A stretch of DNA of 64,000 nt from Rhizodiscina lignyota (GCA_010015805.1 ML978123.1:2232001-2296000); one strand, 5' to 3'; positions 21,851 to 35,900 are shown, numbered from the stretch's first letter. Notes: a model not told the origin generated them from the sequence alone. Program-made: numbers and translations.

Positions 21851-24744
21851 TCACAGCGCCTTTACACGCAGGAAGAATGGATTCGCCAGCAACTCTGGGT
21901 TATCCGCAACCAGAGCTTTCATCTTCTCAACCTGTTCCTGCTTGCTGAGCCCTTTCCCTTCGACCTCTTCTTTCCACTTGACCAAAACCTCTTTCAGCAA
22001 AACACTTCCCGTCTCAACGTCTTCCTTCGTTGCTTCCACGTTCAGCTGTTCATGTTTTCCCGAAAAGTCTTCCAGCTCGTCTGCTTTCCTCTTGGCCATG
22101 TTGACGACTTTCTCCGGAAACCTCACCAACTCGGCGACGTGGATGCCGAAAGACTGATCGCACACTCCGGGCTCGACTTTGTACAGCAGTGTAACTTCGC
22201 GACGATCCTTCGATCCATCTTCCGCTTCGCTGATATGTGCCACCACATGCAGATTCTGCACCTGGGGGTACGTCTCAACGAGCGCGGTGAGCTCGTGGAA
22301 GTGGGTAGCGAACATGGCGAACGCGCCAATTTCTTTGACGATGTGTTCCGATATGGCCCAAGCGAGACCGAAACCATCGTACGTGCTCGTACCACGACCC
22401 AACTCGTCGATGATGATGAGAGACTCCTTCGTTGCAGACTTGAGAATGTTGGCTGTCTCCAGCATCTCAGCCATGAATGTTGACACGCCTTTGAGCTGGG
22501 AGTCACTGGCACCGACACGCGCGAGGATTGAATCGAAAATAGTGAGCTCAGCTTCTGAGCACGGCACGAAGCATCCAATTTGCGCCATGAGTGCGATGAC
22601 GCCAATCTGTCGGATGTACGTCGACTTACCACCCATGTTCGGTCCAGTGATAATGAGGAATTCAGATTCGCCTCGTACGAGAGAGACGTCATTGGTGATA
22701 AAGGAAACGTCGTCTTGCATCTCCATGCAAGGATGACGAGCTTCTTTCAGAATAGTGTTGCCTGTTCCACGAGCGTGCACTTTCGGACGGACATATGAGG
22801 TTGGGGCGTGAACGGAAACATGGGCGAAGCTGACAATGACATCCAAGTGCGCGAGGACGCCAGCAAGGCGTTCAATAACCGGACAGTAAGACGCTGCCTA
22901 ATGTTAGTTCCATATCAGCAAATAGGAATGAAGACACTTACCAGCTACTCCTACAACTTCATTAACGAGTCCGCTTTGGGTCCGATTGTAGTTTTCAGAA
23001 AGCTGGTCGAATTCTCTGCGCAAAGCTGCAAGGGTAGAAGTTGTGAAGAAAACTCCGTTCTTCTGGGTTGAGCACTCTTGATACTGCTTCTTGTTACGGA
23101 TACATCCGGCTTCATTCCTCGTCAGTCGGAAGCACCATCCATGCACTCTGTGATTTTCCAGGAATAGCTTCTTGTCAAGTTCTTGACTGAGGTCTTTGCC
23201 AACACGTCTGTGCTCAATCTCCATGTCGTATTTGAGTTTATCCAGTCGTTTCCTGATAACTTTCAGACCGTCATCGAAGTCAGGTTTGATAATGAATTCG
23301 TGATTCTCAAGTGCGTCGAGGTCCACTGTCGTCTCCACCATCTCCTGCAGTTTAGAGAGCTCGTCCGCCGCTCGACGAATTTTGGAGATATATTCAATCT
23401 CCAGCGGGTCTTTGTATTGCTCGTCCATGACAGCCTCGAAAGTTCCAAGAAAGCCTGGTAGTCGGATGGCAACTTGATACGCCCGGACAACGTCCTCGAG
23501 CCCTGCAGCTTTTCGTTGGAATTTCTTCACGAGTCGATAGAGGTCTGGGATCGATCTCAAGTGTTCTTCCTGCATTGTCTGCCGCAGCTCAGTGTCCATG
23601 ACGAATGCCTCCACAAGTTGCTGTCGCCGTTCAATTTCCTCCACGCTCATTAACGGCTGCTTGAGCCACTGCGCGAGGAGGCGACTTCCAACCGGAGTTT
23701 TGCAGTGATTCAGCAGCCCGTACAGACTCATAGTCTTCGCTCCATCCCGAGGCCCAGGCATGAGATTCAGAGCCTTGAGGGCAGATGCATCGAGCTTCAT
23801 ATACTGCGACAGATCATGCTGGTATAACTGGAACTGTCCGTGGTTTGTCGCGTCGGACAGGACTCCCAAATATTTGATGAGTGCCGCAGCAGACCCCATA
23901 GCGAGCTTGAGGTCAGTCTGGGGGAGTTTCCCAATGGCTTGGTCGTCGCGTAGCAACCTGCTCAGGTCGATATCGATGTCCTTTGTGCCAAAGTCCGACT
24001 GTCCACGCTGTGATACCACACAACCGCAGTTATCTGCAATGACCCTTAATTTGTTCAACTCCACATCTTTTCCAGTGCTATCCGTTGGTAGGAGGCACTC
24101 CTTCACCCCCAACTGTATCAAGAGCGATTCGAAGTTCGAATATAGGTCATTGTCCAGAAACTCGCTGACGCCGAGTTCTCGCACGCTGGCATCCGCAAAG
24201 CAAACACCGACATTCCGTGCTTCTGAGGCTCTTGCGGAGACCTTGACCGCCAGTATGATGGGCGCGGCATCAAGCTGACCGCCTAGCTCTTCTTCAATAT
24301 CTTGTAAGTTGCCAGGAGATGCCTGCATTCATCAGCTGAGGATCTTGAAAGTGCGATCTCACGCTGACCTGCTTGCCCACTTTCCAATTCATGCGACCAG
24401 AGTTCTGCCATATTTCTATGCGTTTCCCAAGCTTGAAGAGCGCCTCGCGGAGGAAGTTGCGGAAGACGGTTACGGACAGCGTAACAGACTCCAAACCAGG
24501 CTCTCTACCTAGCTGGCGAAGGACGGAGGTAGTTCGATAGACCTGAACCTTATCAATTCTATTCATGTAGTAGCCTGACTTCACTTACAGTACGCGCAAT
24601 GAACGTTGCATCCTCCCCATGCGCGGTGTAGTACTCGCCTCGGTCAAAGATGCGGACGGTGTCACTAGAAGGAGCGGGCAAGTTGTGAAAGAACCTGATA
24701 AAGCCGACTTCATCGTCAACTTTCAGATCTGGCCGAGAACCCAT
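21851..24744 (-). CDS. MSH2: DNA mismatch repair protein Msh2
   Basis: Four exons: 24744-24589, 24548-24369, 24322-22942 and 22893-21851 (919 codons). The first intron is only 40 nt. All MutS parts are present: N-terminal mismatch-binding domain without the MutS Phe-x-Glu (as in all Msh2), connector, lever and clamp helices, and the ATPase with Walker A GPNMGGKS at 656-663, a Walker [16 protein letters not shown] and the ATHFHEL switch. Msh2 pairs with Msh6 or Msh3 to find base mismatches and small loops in nuclear DNA. The start [12 protein letters not shown] aligns with other fungal Msh2 N-termini; an in-frame ATG at 24894 would add a basic leader and is less likely. No defect is visible. 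Confidence 0.97.
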
Positions 24745-25639
24745 TATTGTGCCTGATGGATATCGATCTCGCACAGTCGTGTGCTTGGAAGGGGATAGAG
24801 GCGAGACACCAAAGTGGGAGACGCGTTCGCGACCTCCACGCGCAATCACGCGTCGCGACTTTCGGCGTGCACGGTGCCGCCCGCCACACAACATCGTGAA
24901 ACCTAATTTCTGCTCTATTTAGATATCATGTCTCTACATGTATTTCTTTCTTGATTTAATTTCAGTATACGGATATAAATTCAATCCGTTCATCCTGCAT
25001 TTCCAGGCATTGCTCCTGTGCAAACTGCCAGGGTTCGACAAAACCGAACCGACCAATCAATCCCTGATGAGCTAACTCGTCTAACAGCTTGCTTACTCAT
25101 GTCTCGTCGAGACATACACGAGTGATTGTTACTGCTGTATGCCTGGGTTCTTAGCGAGTGAGGCATTTCTCCAAAAGGTACGCGTTGCGAGCAAGATCCT
25201 TGCAAGGCGAGGTGTCGATTTTACCCACCCCAACTATCGTGTAATACTTAGAGCGGCCTATCTCATATGCCCGAGCCCGTAGATTGGATTCATTTCTTTT
25301 CTCTTCCAGCCTCAATCATTTACCCCGGGCGCCAACTTGTCATCAAACTCTCCGGCGCCATTCACAAACTACCCTTTCGCGCCTCCAAAACTACTTAGGC
25401 GCTGTCAGCTCACATCTACATCCACCGGCAACAGTCCTTTCTGCCTTCCCCCTCCGTCCAAACAGACTGAAATAGTGTGGGGTGCGTGGTAGCATATGCA
25501 TTTTTAGAAAGCGTGCCTCGGCATCATATGTGCGTTTTCGCAGTTTATTGGTGTAGACCAACTTCTGGGCAACTCCCAAACAACACCCATCATAAAGGAA
25601 GTCGATCTTGATTATTGTTGAAGCAAAACTTCCGCCAAG
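24745..25639. other. Divergent upstream region, MSH2 and CYP52
   Basis: An 895-bp interval between two divergent genes. The right end is pyrimidine-rich (25290-25450), typical of a fungal leader. No gene seen. Confidence 0.45.
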
Positions 25640-27473
25640 ATGATTGAGCTTATTCTTCAGCAAATCACCATCACCAGGATTGTCGCTCTCGTCGCTGTTG
25701 GGCTTCTTGGTTGGTATATCGCCGACTATGTCATTGAGGACAGAAAGATCAAAGCATTGGGTCATCGCGCTCCAGTGAGGCCCAGCTGGTTCCCTCTGCA
25801 AGTGGACACGACTGTGGATGTGATCAGGCATGCGCAGCGGAACGAGATGCTCGAATTTTGGAACCACATGTTCGATAATTACGGGAACCCTGTCGACAAG
25901 TACACAATCGAGTGCAGGCCCGCCGGACGAAGGCTTATATTCACAGCGGATCCAGAAAATATCAAGGCCATTCTTGCGACCCAATTCCAAGACTTTGGAA
26001 AGGGAGAGCAGTTTAACAAAGAATGGCACGACTTCCTTGGTGACTCGATCTTCACCACAGATGGCAAGCGATGGCACGACAGTAGGCAGCTGATCCGACC
26101 GCAGTTCATCAAAGATCGAGTGAGCGACTTGGAGATCTTTGAAACCCATGTCAATGTCCTCCTTTCGAAATTCGGAGGCCATGGAGAGAATGTGGAGGTA
26201 TCTGACCTCTTCTTCCGGTACACGCTTGATGCTGCGACAGACTTCCTCCTTGGCACAAGTGTCGACAGTCTCAGCCAACCTGTCGTTTTTGCAGAGGCTT
26301 TCAACGAGGTTCAGAGAGTACAGATTCGAATCGCTCAATCCGGGCCGCTGAATGTACTCATTCCACGGAAGACATTCCGGAAGAATCTCAAGATCATCGA
26401 CAGCTTCATCAAGCCTTACATTGATCGCGTCGTAGCACTTTCCTCTGATGAGCTTAACAAGGAGGAAGGGTATACGTTTCTTCATGTAAGCATCTTCACA
26501 TAGTCCATTACATATGCCTGACAAGCACACTAGGCCTTGGCAGGATATACCAATGACCGAACCGTTTTGAGAGATCAGCTATACGCAGTTCTCATTGCTG
26601 GGAGAGACACAACAGCCTGCACTCTGTCATGGACCATCTACGAGCTTTCGAGGCAACCGGCAATCGTTAGTAAGCTTCGACAGGAGATTCTGAATGTCGT
26701 TGGTCCAAGCAGGCCCCCAACGTACGCCGATTTGAAATCAATGCGGTATTTGCAGGTATGGAACATTTCATCATTTCTTGCTGCATAGTCTGCACAGGTA
26801 TGTCACTCAGTGTTGAACGACTTGCTGACGTCTATATAGCATATAATGAACGAGACGCTACGTATTTACCCAGGTAAGTCTACGCACATTCCCATCCATG
26901 GTTTCCGACTAATGCTGTCTCCCAGTTGTCCCTTACAACGTTCGCGTCGCGCTGCACGATACGACGATTCCAAGAGGAGGAGGCCCGAATGGCGATGAGC
27001 CCGTTGGGGTTCCAAAGGACACGCCCATAGCGTATTCCACACTTGTCATGCAGCGTCGAGAGGACATCTACCCTCCGGAGAGCTCTGGCTTTGCTCCCGC
27101 GCGCGAATTTGTGCCCGAGCGATGGGACAGTTGGACGCCCAAGTCTTGGACGTAAGTACATGCTGCTACCACCACCTGGTCTTTGGCTAACACTGCTCTA
27201 CACAGATATGTGCCTTTCAATGGAGGTATGTGAATGCGTAGTAGTCGATCTCTTCTCTATCTTAACTAATTTTTCTTAGGTCCACGGATTTGTATCGGCC
27301 AACAGTTCGCCTTAACGGAGATGGGATATACTCTCGTACGCATATTCCAGCGGTACTCGAGATTGGAGAGCACGAGGCCAGGACAAGCGCCAGGCCTAAA
27401 GAGTGACATCGTGCTTTCGCCTGCAGCAGGCGTGCATGTGGCCTTCTGGGAAGCCTCCTCGACTGAGAAATAA
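25640..27473 (+). CDS. CYP52-family cytochrome P450 (alkane/fatty-acid omega-hydroxylase)
   Basis: Six exons: 25640-26485, 26534-26755, 26840-26873 (34 nt), 26926-27151, 27206-27225 (20 nt) and 27280-27473, total 513 codons. Order of parts: N-terminal membrane anchor (residues 8-28), oxygen-binding I-helix AGRDTTA at ~304-310, ETLR of the K-helix at 361-364, the PERW segment, and heme loop [14 protein letters not shown] with Cys454. The overall match, including [20 protein letters not shown], is to CYP52, endoplasmic-reticulum enzymes that omega-hydroxylate n-alkanes and fatty acids. The two micro-exons split exactly before and inside conserved motifs, so splicing must be accurate for a working enzyme. 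Confidence 0.94.
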
Positions 27474-27995
27474 GTTACTCCAATTTTCTGCCTGTAAACT
27501 TAGCACACTCTTCTAGTGCTGGGCGTGATCTGGGTATAACGCTTTTGCGTGCTTTTTCGGGATGATTCTCGACTCAGCTATATTTATGTCTCAAGGCTTA
27601 AGGCTTGGCCAGATAGTCTGAAAGGGGAGACCAACTCGTGCTCCGTTTTCGACAGGACACCGGTTCGCAATTCGAAATGATGTATGAAAACCGCACTGGT
27701 TCATGTTTGTGTATTGCACAATGACACACTATAGACAGGATGCAAGAATCTCTAATTCCTCGGTCCCTACCCCGGCCTTGAGTTTAAAAGGGGTATAATC
27801 GATCCAAATCCCAACCACCACGCGATGTCCTTTACCATGACCCTTGACAAAGGACTATGGCGCATTCCCAAACCCAGACACCGAGTAAATGCAGATCCAG
27901 CAAGCCCAAGAGCCCAACCATGAACGCCAAGTTATGCAACCAGCGATCCACCCATCCGACAATGTGCATGTAAAGAAAACTGGACGTAGACCGCG
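27474..27995. other. Convergent 3' region
   Basis: A 522-bp gap between the stops of the CYP52 gene and HFI1. No gene or RNA seen. Confidence 0.5.
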
Positions 27996-29417
27996 TCATG
28001 AGCCAGTCGTCAGGATATCATCCAGCACAGACCCTAAGGCTTCGCGATCCTCAGTTCCTCCGCCCGACCATCCCCAGCCGTCAACCACGCCATCCACCTC
28101 CATCTCGTCACCACCAGTGTGACCATTTATTGCTGGAGGATGCTGTATGCCATTCACCTTTGCGGTCTGCTTCCCATCGTCCAGCTCATCACCCTCGTCT
28201 TCTATATCTTGACCACTAGCATCCCACCCTGACATTATATGTGATGCAACTGTAGGCACCGATTGCACATAACTGTCCCCAAGGTTGAGCGCCAGTTTGA
28301 GATCGCTCATACCCAGAGGTCGCCGACCTTCGCTCGCTTCGACTTCGACTGGTAGTAAACCTGCCGCGTTCCGCACCATGCCTCCTTCTTCCCTTAGCCA
28401 CATTGCCTCTTCCTTCTCCAACCTCTTCTTGTATGTCGCAGTCTTGATGTAGTTCTCTCCATCGCTTCTTACTCTGCTGTAGTGGTCTGAAAGTATTTGC
28501 TTGACGAACGTTTCAGTCGCTACGTTCAAGAACTCTGCAGTACCAGGAGTTGCGCCACCCCCTACGCCCATTTCATAACATATAGGTACCATACGTAATT
28601 GTATCGATTCTGTGTCAGGGAATTCGTTGGATTCGGAGAAGAGGGGTTGAGCGTAGCGTTTCCGTATTTCGAGGTCCCAATCTGATCAAGAAGGTCAGTG
28701 TTAACACAAGTTTGATGCATAATATGGTAAAATACTCGTTTTATTAAACCCACCCGCAGAGGCAGGCCCGACCTCTGGTGGCTTCACCGTCTTCCCCGCG
28801 TGATATTCCAGCACGCCCCGTGAAAAAGGATCCCACTGCTCATCTTGTATGCCCTTCAGTCGATGTCGGTCCCTCGCAGGCAGCTGCATCACCTCCGTCT
28901 TCAGCCTCTGCTCCGCGGCATCCCCGCTGACGGGTTTCGACACGGCCGTCGGCTTGTCATTTGCGGAAACCCAGCTTGCAACTCCAGGCTCAGGAGAGTC
29001 GCGTGTTGCGTTGGTGAGGAGTGCGCATACCAGTTGGTTATGCACATGCTCCTTCGCCGGGTCATTCTGTAGTATGGGTTCGAGTTCTCGTGTTAATTCT
29101 TCTTGGTTGCGCCCGCCTGTTAAGCCGCCAGATTAGCAATAGAACTTGCGGACCCGCCAAAATCCGATGTTAGTCATGCATATCTTGAGCATACCTAATA
29201 TAAAATTGCACAATGCTTCTTTATATCTCGCCCACTTATCCCCCACCTGCTCCTTCAGCGTCGCATACAGTGGCTCCAGATCTATTCGGGGCGCCGCCGG
29301 CGCTGAATTCTTCGTCGCCTTAGGCACGCCATTTGTAGGTGTTGGAAGGGGTTTTGCGACGGTGGTGGGTGTCAAGGTTGGTCTGTTTGTGAGGAGGTCC
29401 GTGTTAACGGTGGTCAT
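27996..29417 (-). CDS. HFI1: SAGA core subunit Hfi1/Ada1
   Basis: Three exons: 29417-29195, 29116-28754 and 28681-27996 (423 codons). After a Thr/Pro-rich leader come the family's N-terminal block (RIDLEPLYATLKEQVGDKW, then YKEALCNFILGGRNQEELT) and the central block DWDLEIRKRYAQPL, with a helical region about residues 230-330 where Hfi1 carries its histone-fold-like segment. The tail is acidic and Gly-rich (SGQDIEDEGDELDD). Hfi1 scaffolds the core of the SAGA histone-acetyltransferase coactivator and pairs with Taf12 in the nucleus. It lies immediately downstream of GCN1 on the same strand. The short ATG-proximal leader is typical; I see no damage. Confidence 0.92.
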
Positions 29418-29967
29418 GTTGGCCGCAGGTGCATGAGGCGCGCCTTGAGGCCGACACGGCCCCTTCGTGTAGGGTTCAGTTCAGGTCTCTACTGATCACA
29501 ATGATGCGATCATCGACGATACCGATGGAAGTCTGGTTGCGCGAGGTTGGACGGCATATAAAGTCGGAAGCGCGTTCGGACGTGTGATTGCGGGCTTGGC
29601 GGGCAGACTACAGAGAGGTGGCAGCGGGCCAAGGAAGCGGTCGACTATGTTCTGACGGCTTTGGGAGTCTTGGGGGAGTACCATAGAATTCAATGCGTCG
29701 TCGTATGAGAGGGAGGCGTTTGTGATGGAGAACGTAGGTATTGCGTTGACGCGAAGTTGGAGATCCTTGGCGGCCTCGCCAGGATAGGCTTGAGGCACGT
29801 GAGAGTGATGGCGGCCAATCTCCATTATGATTATCACAATCAATCGGAAGGCTTTCATTACTGGAACCACGAATTCTTTGGATAGTTAGTCGCTATGTCT
29901 GAGCAGCAAGCATGTGATTCTATAGCAGCCCAGTTGTTGGTGCAATATCAGCTCGATTCATCGCACT
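29418..29967. other. Tandem intergenic region, GCN1 to HFI1
   Basis: An open frame of 124 codons on the minus strand (29870-29496) shows no family resemblance and probably lies in untranslated DNA. A CACGTG E-box occurs at about 29798. Confidence 0.45.
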
Positions 29968-32900
29968 CTACGCCTCCCCAAAGCTGCTCTCGCCCAGATC
30001 TACTTTGCCAACAGACCACATCTCTCTCTCATCCTCCACTTCGTCGCTCGCAAGCCCTAATCCACCTTGTCCGCCCTCGGCATCTCTTCTTTCCCGCGCT
30101 TGATTGCCTAATCTCAAGGCAATTCTCTTGAAGTAGTCCTGCATGCTGCGCTTCGTGTTTGGAGGGAGACTAGCGCCAGAGCCTGTCATGTACTTGTCAA
30201 AGACCACCGATTCTTCCTCCACCACAGAGAAGACTGCCAAGAGCGCAGCCTCTGCTGCCAGCTTGACTGGGACAACCATGTCACGAACACTCGCAAAAAT
30301 CGGAGGGGCAAGGAGTGCGAGGTGTGGCCTGACGAGTTCGTTGTTCCTCCGTCCGACAGTACGAATAAGAACGAGAGCAAGACGCCGCGTGTCTGCTGCG
30401 TTGCCAGGTTGTATGACTGCTGCGAGTTTTTCGAAAATTTGCTTGACGATTTCGAAGCTCTTATTGCTTGTTTCCGTAAGGAGATACTTGCAGGCAGCCT
30501 TAACGGAGTTGTCTGCGACATCTGGCTGGGAATCGCTTATGCCACCACAGATTGCCGATACTGTCTCATCTCCAAATGACTCAGTCAGTGCCTCTGGAGA
30601 ATCGACCAGGATAGCATTCAAGGCCAGTACGGATGGCATGGATGGGTGCGAGGTTAGAACCCTGCTCCTTAGCAAAGACGCTGCGACTTCCGAGGGCAGC
30701 ACTTTGACAAGCGCACCAAGTAACCTGGCATTCGTAGTTGCCATTGAATCGTCTTCGCCTTCATGTTCAGTGTCGATGAGACCCAATATGGATGTTCTGG
30801 ATGCTTCGTTCATGCTGCCACCAGACTTGCTCACGACCTCGTAGAGAGCATCGAGCATCGCTCTCTTAACGCCAGGATCGGGTGTCTTGGATCCGGTAAC
30901 CAGCTCTGCGATTAGCGGATCGATCCTCGGTGTCATAGTAATGAGAGTTCCTAAGGCCTTGGCAGCGCGAATGCGAAGCGTCTCGCTCGACGTGTCAGCC
31001 AGGGATTTTGCAAAGGTCCTTTGCAGTTGTGGCAAGAATGGCTTCAGATATGTTGGAATCTTCTCCAACAGATTGTTAAGAGTGAATAGAATGGCCGCTG
31101 TAGGAATGTAAGCATGCATACGCACAACTGGATACAGTTGTCTTTACCTTTAACTTCCACAGATCGTTCCGACACCACACGGATCAGTGGGCCAGTAATT
31201 TGCGTGACGAACGGTCGAAGAGACTCTCCGTTCGTGCGATCAATGATCTCAGAAATGGCCAATGCAGCTTGAGTACGTTGCTCTGCTGTACCATTCATCA
31301 ACCCTTGCAAAAATATCGGAAGGACTGCATTGATGCCCTTGGGCAATCCGAACCCAGGCAAGTTCGATCCCGGCACACCCACTTGTTGAAGCACTTGTCT
31401 TGTCGATATGACGAGAGACTCCATCTCCTCCTTGCGCAGACGCTTCGTCAACTCATTCAGTGCGGTCCATGCAGCTTTGACGACTTCAATATCGCTGTCC
31501 CCAAAGGCAATCAGCAGCGCACGAATGAGATCGGGATAGTACCTCGACATGTCAACCTCGGCTCCGGCAAAAAATTTGGCCAGGTGAACGTCTGCGACAC
31601 ATCGTCTCCTGTGATCATCGTGTTTCGCTAGTCCGAGCATTACACTCATGGCTGTATTGAGACCGTCAAACTCATCGACAGATAACAGAACGGTATCGAA
31701 CGAGGTATCAAACTCGGCCTTGAGCTCTTCGTCCTTGCAGCTGATGATATTGTCCATCAAGGCGTTGAGTATGTTCGGTAACCTTCGAACCATTGCCGTA
31801 CTCGCAACTTCTGCAAGAGATGCGATAGCTCTAGCGTTAAAAGCCGACATTGGAGATGTGAGCAGTGTCGGCAGGAGGTTCGGCAGGATGATATTGGACC
31901 GAGTGTTGTCGGTGAGTAGAGTAAGTAGAGCAGACAGTGCATTGTCTGCGTCTTCTGGGGTCCTAAGGAGATTTAGAAGGTGCGGAAGAACTTGGTCCAC
32001 AGCCTTCTTCCCAAAGACGTGTTGAAGAGAGTCGAAAGCTTCCGCAGCAGCTTCTCGAACGTCGTTGTCAGGGTCGACCAACGCCGTCCTGACCACAGAA
32101 ATCAAGGTCTTTTCGTAGTCTTCCAATGCATCTGGAGAAGCCGACGCTATAAGCTCGCGAAGGGCAATGCATATTCCTTGTCTAGCATCGGTATCTGTCG
32201 AGGTTTGCAAGCCTTCCTCAAGGGTTGGCAATAGGCTTGTCATCACTCCTTCGCCGGCCTTTCGAATTAGTTCGCCTAAAGCGTTCCCAGCAATGACCTT
32301 TTGCTCCATGTTCGAACTGGCGAGTCGGCGAATGATGAGTTGTGTGAGTGTTGGTACGAGCTCTTTCAGTGTGCGCGGAGTAGCGACAAGAGCTTTCCAG
32401 ACATTGATAGCGGAGCTGCGCACCAGACCCGAAGTGTCACAGCGGCAGATGTATAGAGCGGACAAAACCTTGTTGCGTCTCTCTTCTCCAAGCGCCTCCA
32501 AGAGGGATTGACCAGCCTCGTTAGCCATTTCTTCTTCCTCTTCCTCTTCGTCAGCCTGCCCACTAATGCCTGTCAAGTTGAAGAGCAGATCACCAACTAG
32601 CTCGACTGAACTCAGACGGATGCGGTGACTGTCATCTGCCAAACCCCTCTCGAGCTCTGGCAAGAGCAAGTCAACAGCACGCGTAGCAAAACTCTTCACG
32701 AGAAGTCTGCCAGCACGTAGCGCAATGTCGCGGATAGCTTCGATATCGTCCGCCAAACCAGCCAGAATCGGAGGGATTATTTTGCCAAGATAGTTGGCGA
32801 AACTGTTACCGAAGCAAGCGGGGAGATAAATGAACAGCGACATGAAACCTTCGCGGGTGGAGGGTTTGGAGCTTTGTGCATTCTGTAAAATCGTTGGCAT

Positions 32901-35900
32901 CGTCTCCTCGAGGCGAGTAGTACCCAACCCGGCGAGAACTTCGCTAAGAGCCTGAGCAGAGCCAAAGCGGTCTCCGGCACCTGTGTCAGCCTTCAGCGCC
33001 GCCATCAAGCTTGGGATCAAATCGGGCAATGCGTCCTCCCCAAGCTTCTCCACCAGTGAACCAAGAGCTTTGGCAGCAGTAGCGCGAGTTGCAGGCACAG
33101 GATCGACAACAGCAGCTCTTAGGCCTGCGACCAACATTGGGAGATGTGCGACTATGTCTTTTCGTTCCGTCAGGTGGGCCAAGTTTGCAATTATTGATGC
33201 TGCCTTTCGTTTCGTCTGTGACCGGTCTCCCAAACCACGCTCGAGAATGCGGACCACCAATGCAAGTGAGGGGGCATCCAAGTAATGCAAGAATTGCACT
33301 TTGATCAAGATGTCGAGAGCTTCTTCTGTGTATTTTGTGGGATCGCTGAGTGCTTTAAGAAGGATATTAACGATGCTCTTAATCTCGGGATTGGAGATGA
33401 CTTCGCCAAATTGCTTCAAGCTTCTATTAGCACCAGCTCGCACCTCCTTGTGACTATCATTCAGGACAGCCGTGAGAGGGGGAATAATATCCGGTAACCG
33501 AAGGGCCAGTTGTTCTGGGGATAGATGTGACATGGTGCCTAGCATGTCGCATGCTCCTTTTTTGCTTCGCCACTGTGGTTCATCGAGACCCTCGAGCAAG
33601 GTTGGAAGGATTTGTTGAACACCATATGAGCTTAGGGTTTTGTTAAACTGCTTCGCAGCGTCTTCACATGCCTCTCTTACTCCCTGGTTTGAATCGCCGA
33701 ATCCAGCGAGCAATTGAGGAACGACCTGAATAACATAGGGCTCGAAGGTCCGTTCCAATATCATCGACAAAAGCTCATATCCGAGGAAAGCGCCTTGGCG
33801 AGCATTCTGATCTTTCTTGCTCTCGGTAGCTGTCTTAAGGCCAGACATTATCTGGAATTCACGCAAGGACGAAATCCCTTTACCGGCCACGATTCCAGCG
33901 AGACCGTAAGCCGCGCCACGTTGTGCTGGGTACTTCTTAGATTGCAGAAGCTCGTCCATCATCTGTTGCGCGTATGAAGATGCCTGATCCTTTGACGCCT
34001 GAACAAGCGGCGGCAGACACAATGCAACTGCATACTGCACATCTTCAGAAGGCGTGCGGAGGGTGGCCAATAATCTCTGTACAACTTTTTGGAGGCGGCT
34101 GTCGCCAGAGGGAAGATGACGGGCTAGAGCACCATAGAGGATAACAACTGCCTCGTTGACCTGATCAGAATCTGCGGCCCCGCCAGATCCTTCAAGTGAG
34201 CCTTCGAAAAGCTCCATGAGGGGTTCCACCTCGCTTTTCCCATTGATCGCGATGATATCAGTCGCAGCCTCTACCATCTCTCGACGAACGGTCGCGTTTC
34301 GATCTCCCAAGGGACCACTTCCTACTAGAAATTGGCAGAACGGGACAAGACTGCTGGTTTCGAAAGTTGAGGCCAATTGCTTAAAGGCCAGAGCGGTGCC
34401 ATCACGCGCCTCCCATAGATCGGTGACATCCTTCTTTATCACCATTCCAAACTTGTCCTTTTCTGGCACTAATGGCCTGGCTTTGGCAGTGTACAGCTCC
34501 TGCAGTTGGCTCAGAATGCTTGGAAAGGATGCCTGATGCTGCTCAACGGCCTCGGCAAGAGCGCGAGCAGCCGCTCTCCGTAATTGCTTGTCAGGCCTTT
34601 CGAGATAAGATATCATGCGCAGCGCAGATTCTTCAGTTGTCTGCATGTCATTCTCTTCCCAGATTGTCTTGCCAAGCTCCACATTTTCCTCCACGTCGTC
34701 GTGGGATGCAATCCAGATCTCTTCTGAGAATTCCAAGCCAGAGAGATCGACTTCCGCATCAATGGCTTGCAGTGAAGCGGTTCTTACTGGCTTCTCTGGT
34801 ACAATCGTGGCCTTCAAGAGGACAGCAGTCTCCTCGTCGGATAAACTTGCCGCAAGCGCCCGTACCAAATCGTCGAAACAAGTTTTGACGAGCTCGAAGT
34901 GTTGCGTGAAGCGTTGCATAGCACTGACAAGAGAGGAAAGTAGTCTTCGCCGTGGAAGTCGCTCATCAGTGCATGTGTCGGTATGGGACGTGAGGATCTC
35001 AAGAGCGAGCACGATCTGCTCGTCCGCTTCTTCCGATTTGCTCTTCGCAACACCACCTTGTTCCAAGACAATAAAGACCAGAGGCAAGCAATACGCCAAC
35101 GAGACGGTGTCAAGTGGTCTTTGCTCTCCAAGGAATCGCAAGCGATATAAAACTCGCGTGACCAGCTGATCAAGGGGTTCTTCTGTCAATTCGGCGGGCA
35201 ATTGCGTTACTCCAATTGCTCGGAGAGTAGCAATGCCTATGAATGGTCTCAGCGGACCCAGGCGTGGACTGACGCGCTCTGCACAACTGATATATGCCTG
35301 TGCTGCAGCATCATCAAGCAGCAGCCCAGCTCCAGCATCAATGATTCCAATGAGACGATCTATTGCCGCTACAATCCAGCGCTCAGCTTCTGTTGGTGGT
35401 CCGGTCGCAAGTCCTCGCACGATGCCCACTCCTCTTCCGAGTCTTATAGCGAGGTTAGTCATTTCACTACGAATCTTAGATTCTTTTGCTAATTGGTCGT
35501 TGACCTTCGCCTGCTCAACCGGTGAGAGTTTTTTGGTCTTCCCCTTCTTCGCCTCCAGCTGGGCCCTGAGCTCTGATTCCCATTTCAGGGTGTCATAGTC
35601 CTTTATATTCTTGTCGATCACTGTCGGTTGAGACTTGGAAGCGAGCACATCCACGAACATGGCGCCTTCTGGAGTACGGTAGATTCCTGCTTCTGTCGGT
35701 CCAACATGGGACAACTGCCCCGTGTCGAGATCGCTCTCAATCTGTTGGACAATACGAGGGATGGCTACTTCAGGAGAAACGAAAGCCAGGTCAGCTGCAG
35801 CTGCGAAAGCAGCTGCGTGTTTATCCCGAAGGTGTTGGTCAATTGCCGGATTTGCGGTGGCTTCGACAATTGCCGATATGCAGGTATCCAGTCGCTCAGA

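Noticed and set aside
22179-22736. 185-codon plus-strand frame inside MSH2
   Set aside because: Antisense to the MutS ATPase domain; no recognisable features.
25391-26530. 379-codon minus-strand frame opposite CYP52 exon 1
   Set aside because: It is antisense to conserved P450 coding sequence and has no domain of its own.
29496-29870. 124-codon minus-strand frame between GCN1 and HFI1
   Set aside because: No domain or conservation that I recognise; likely untranslated sequence.
30143-30844. 233-codon plus-strand frame inside GCN1
   Set aside because: Antisense shadow of HEAT-repeat coding sequence; low-complexity Ser/Ala product.
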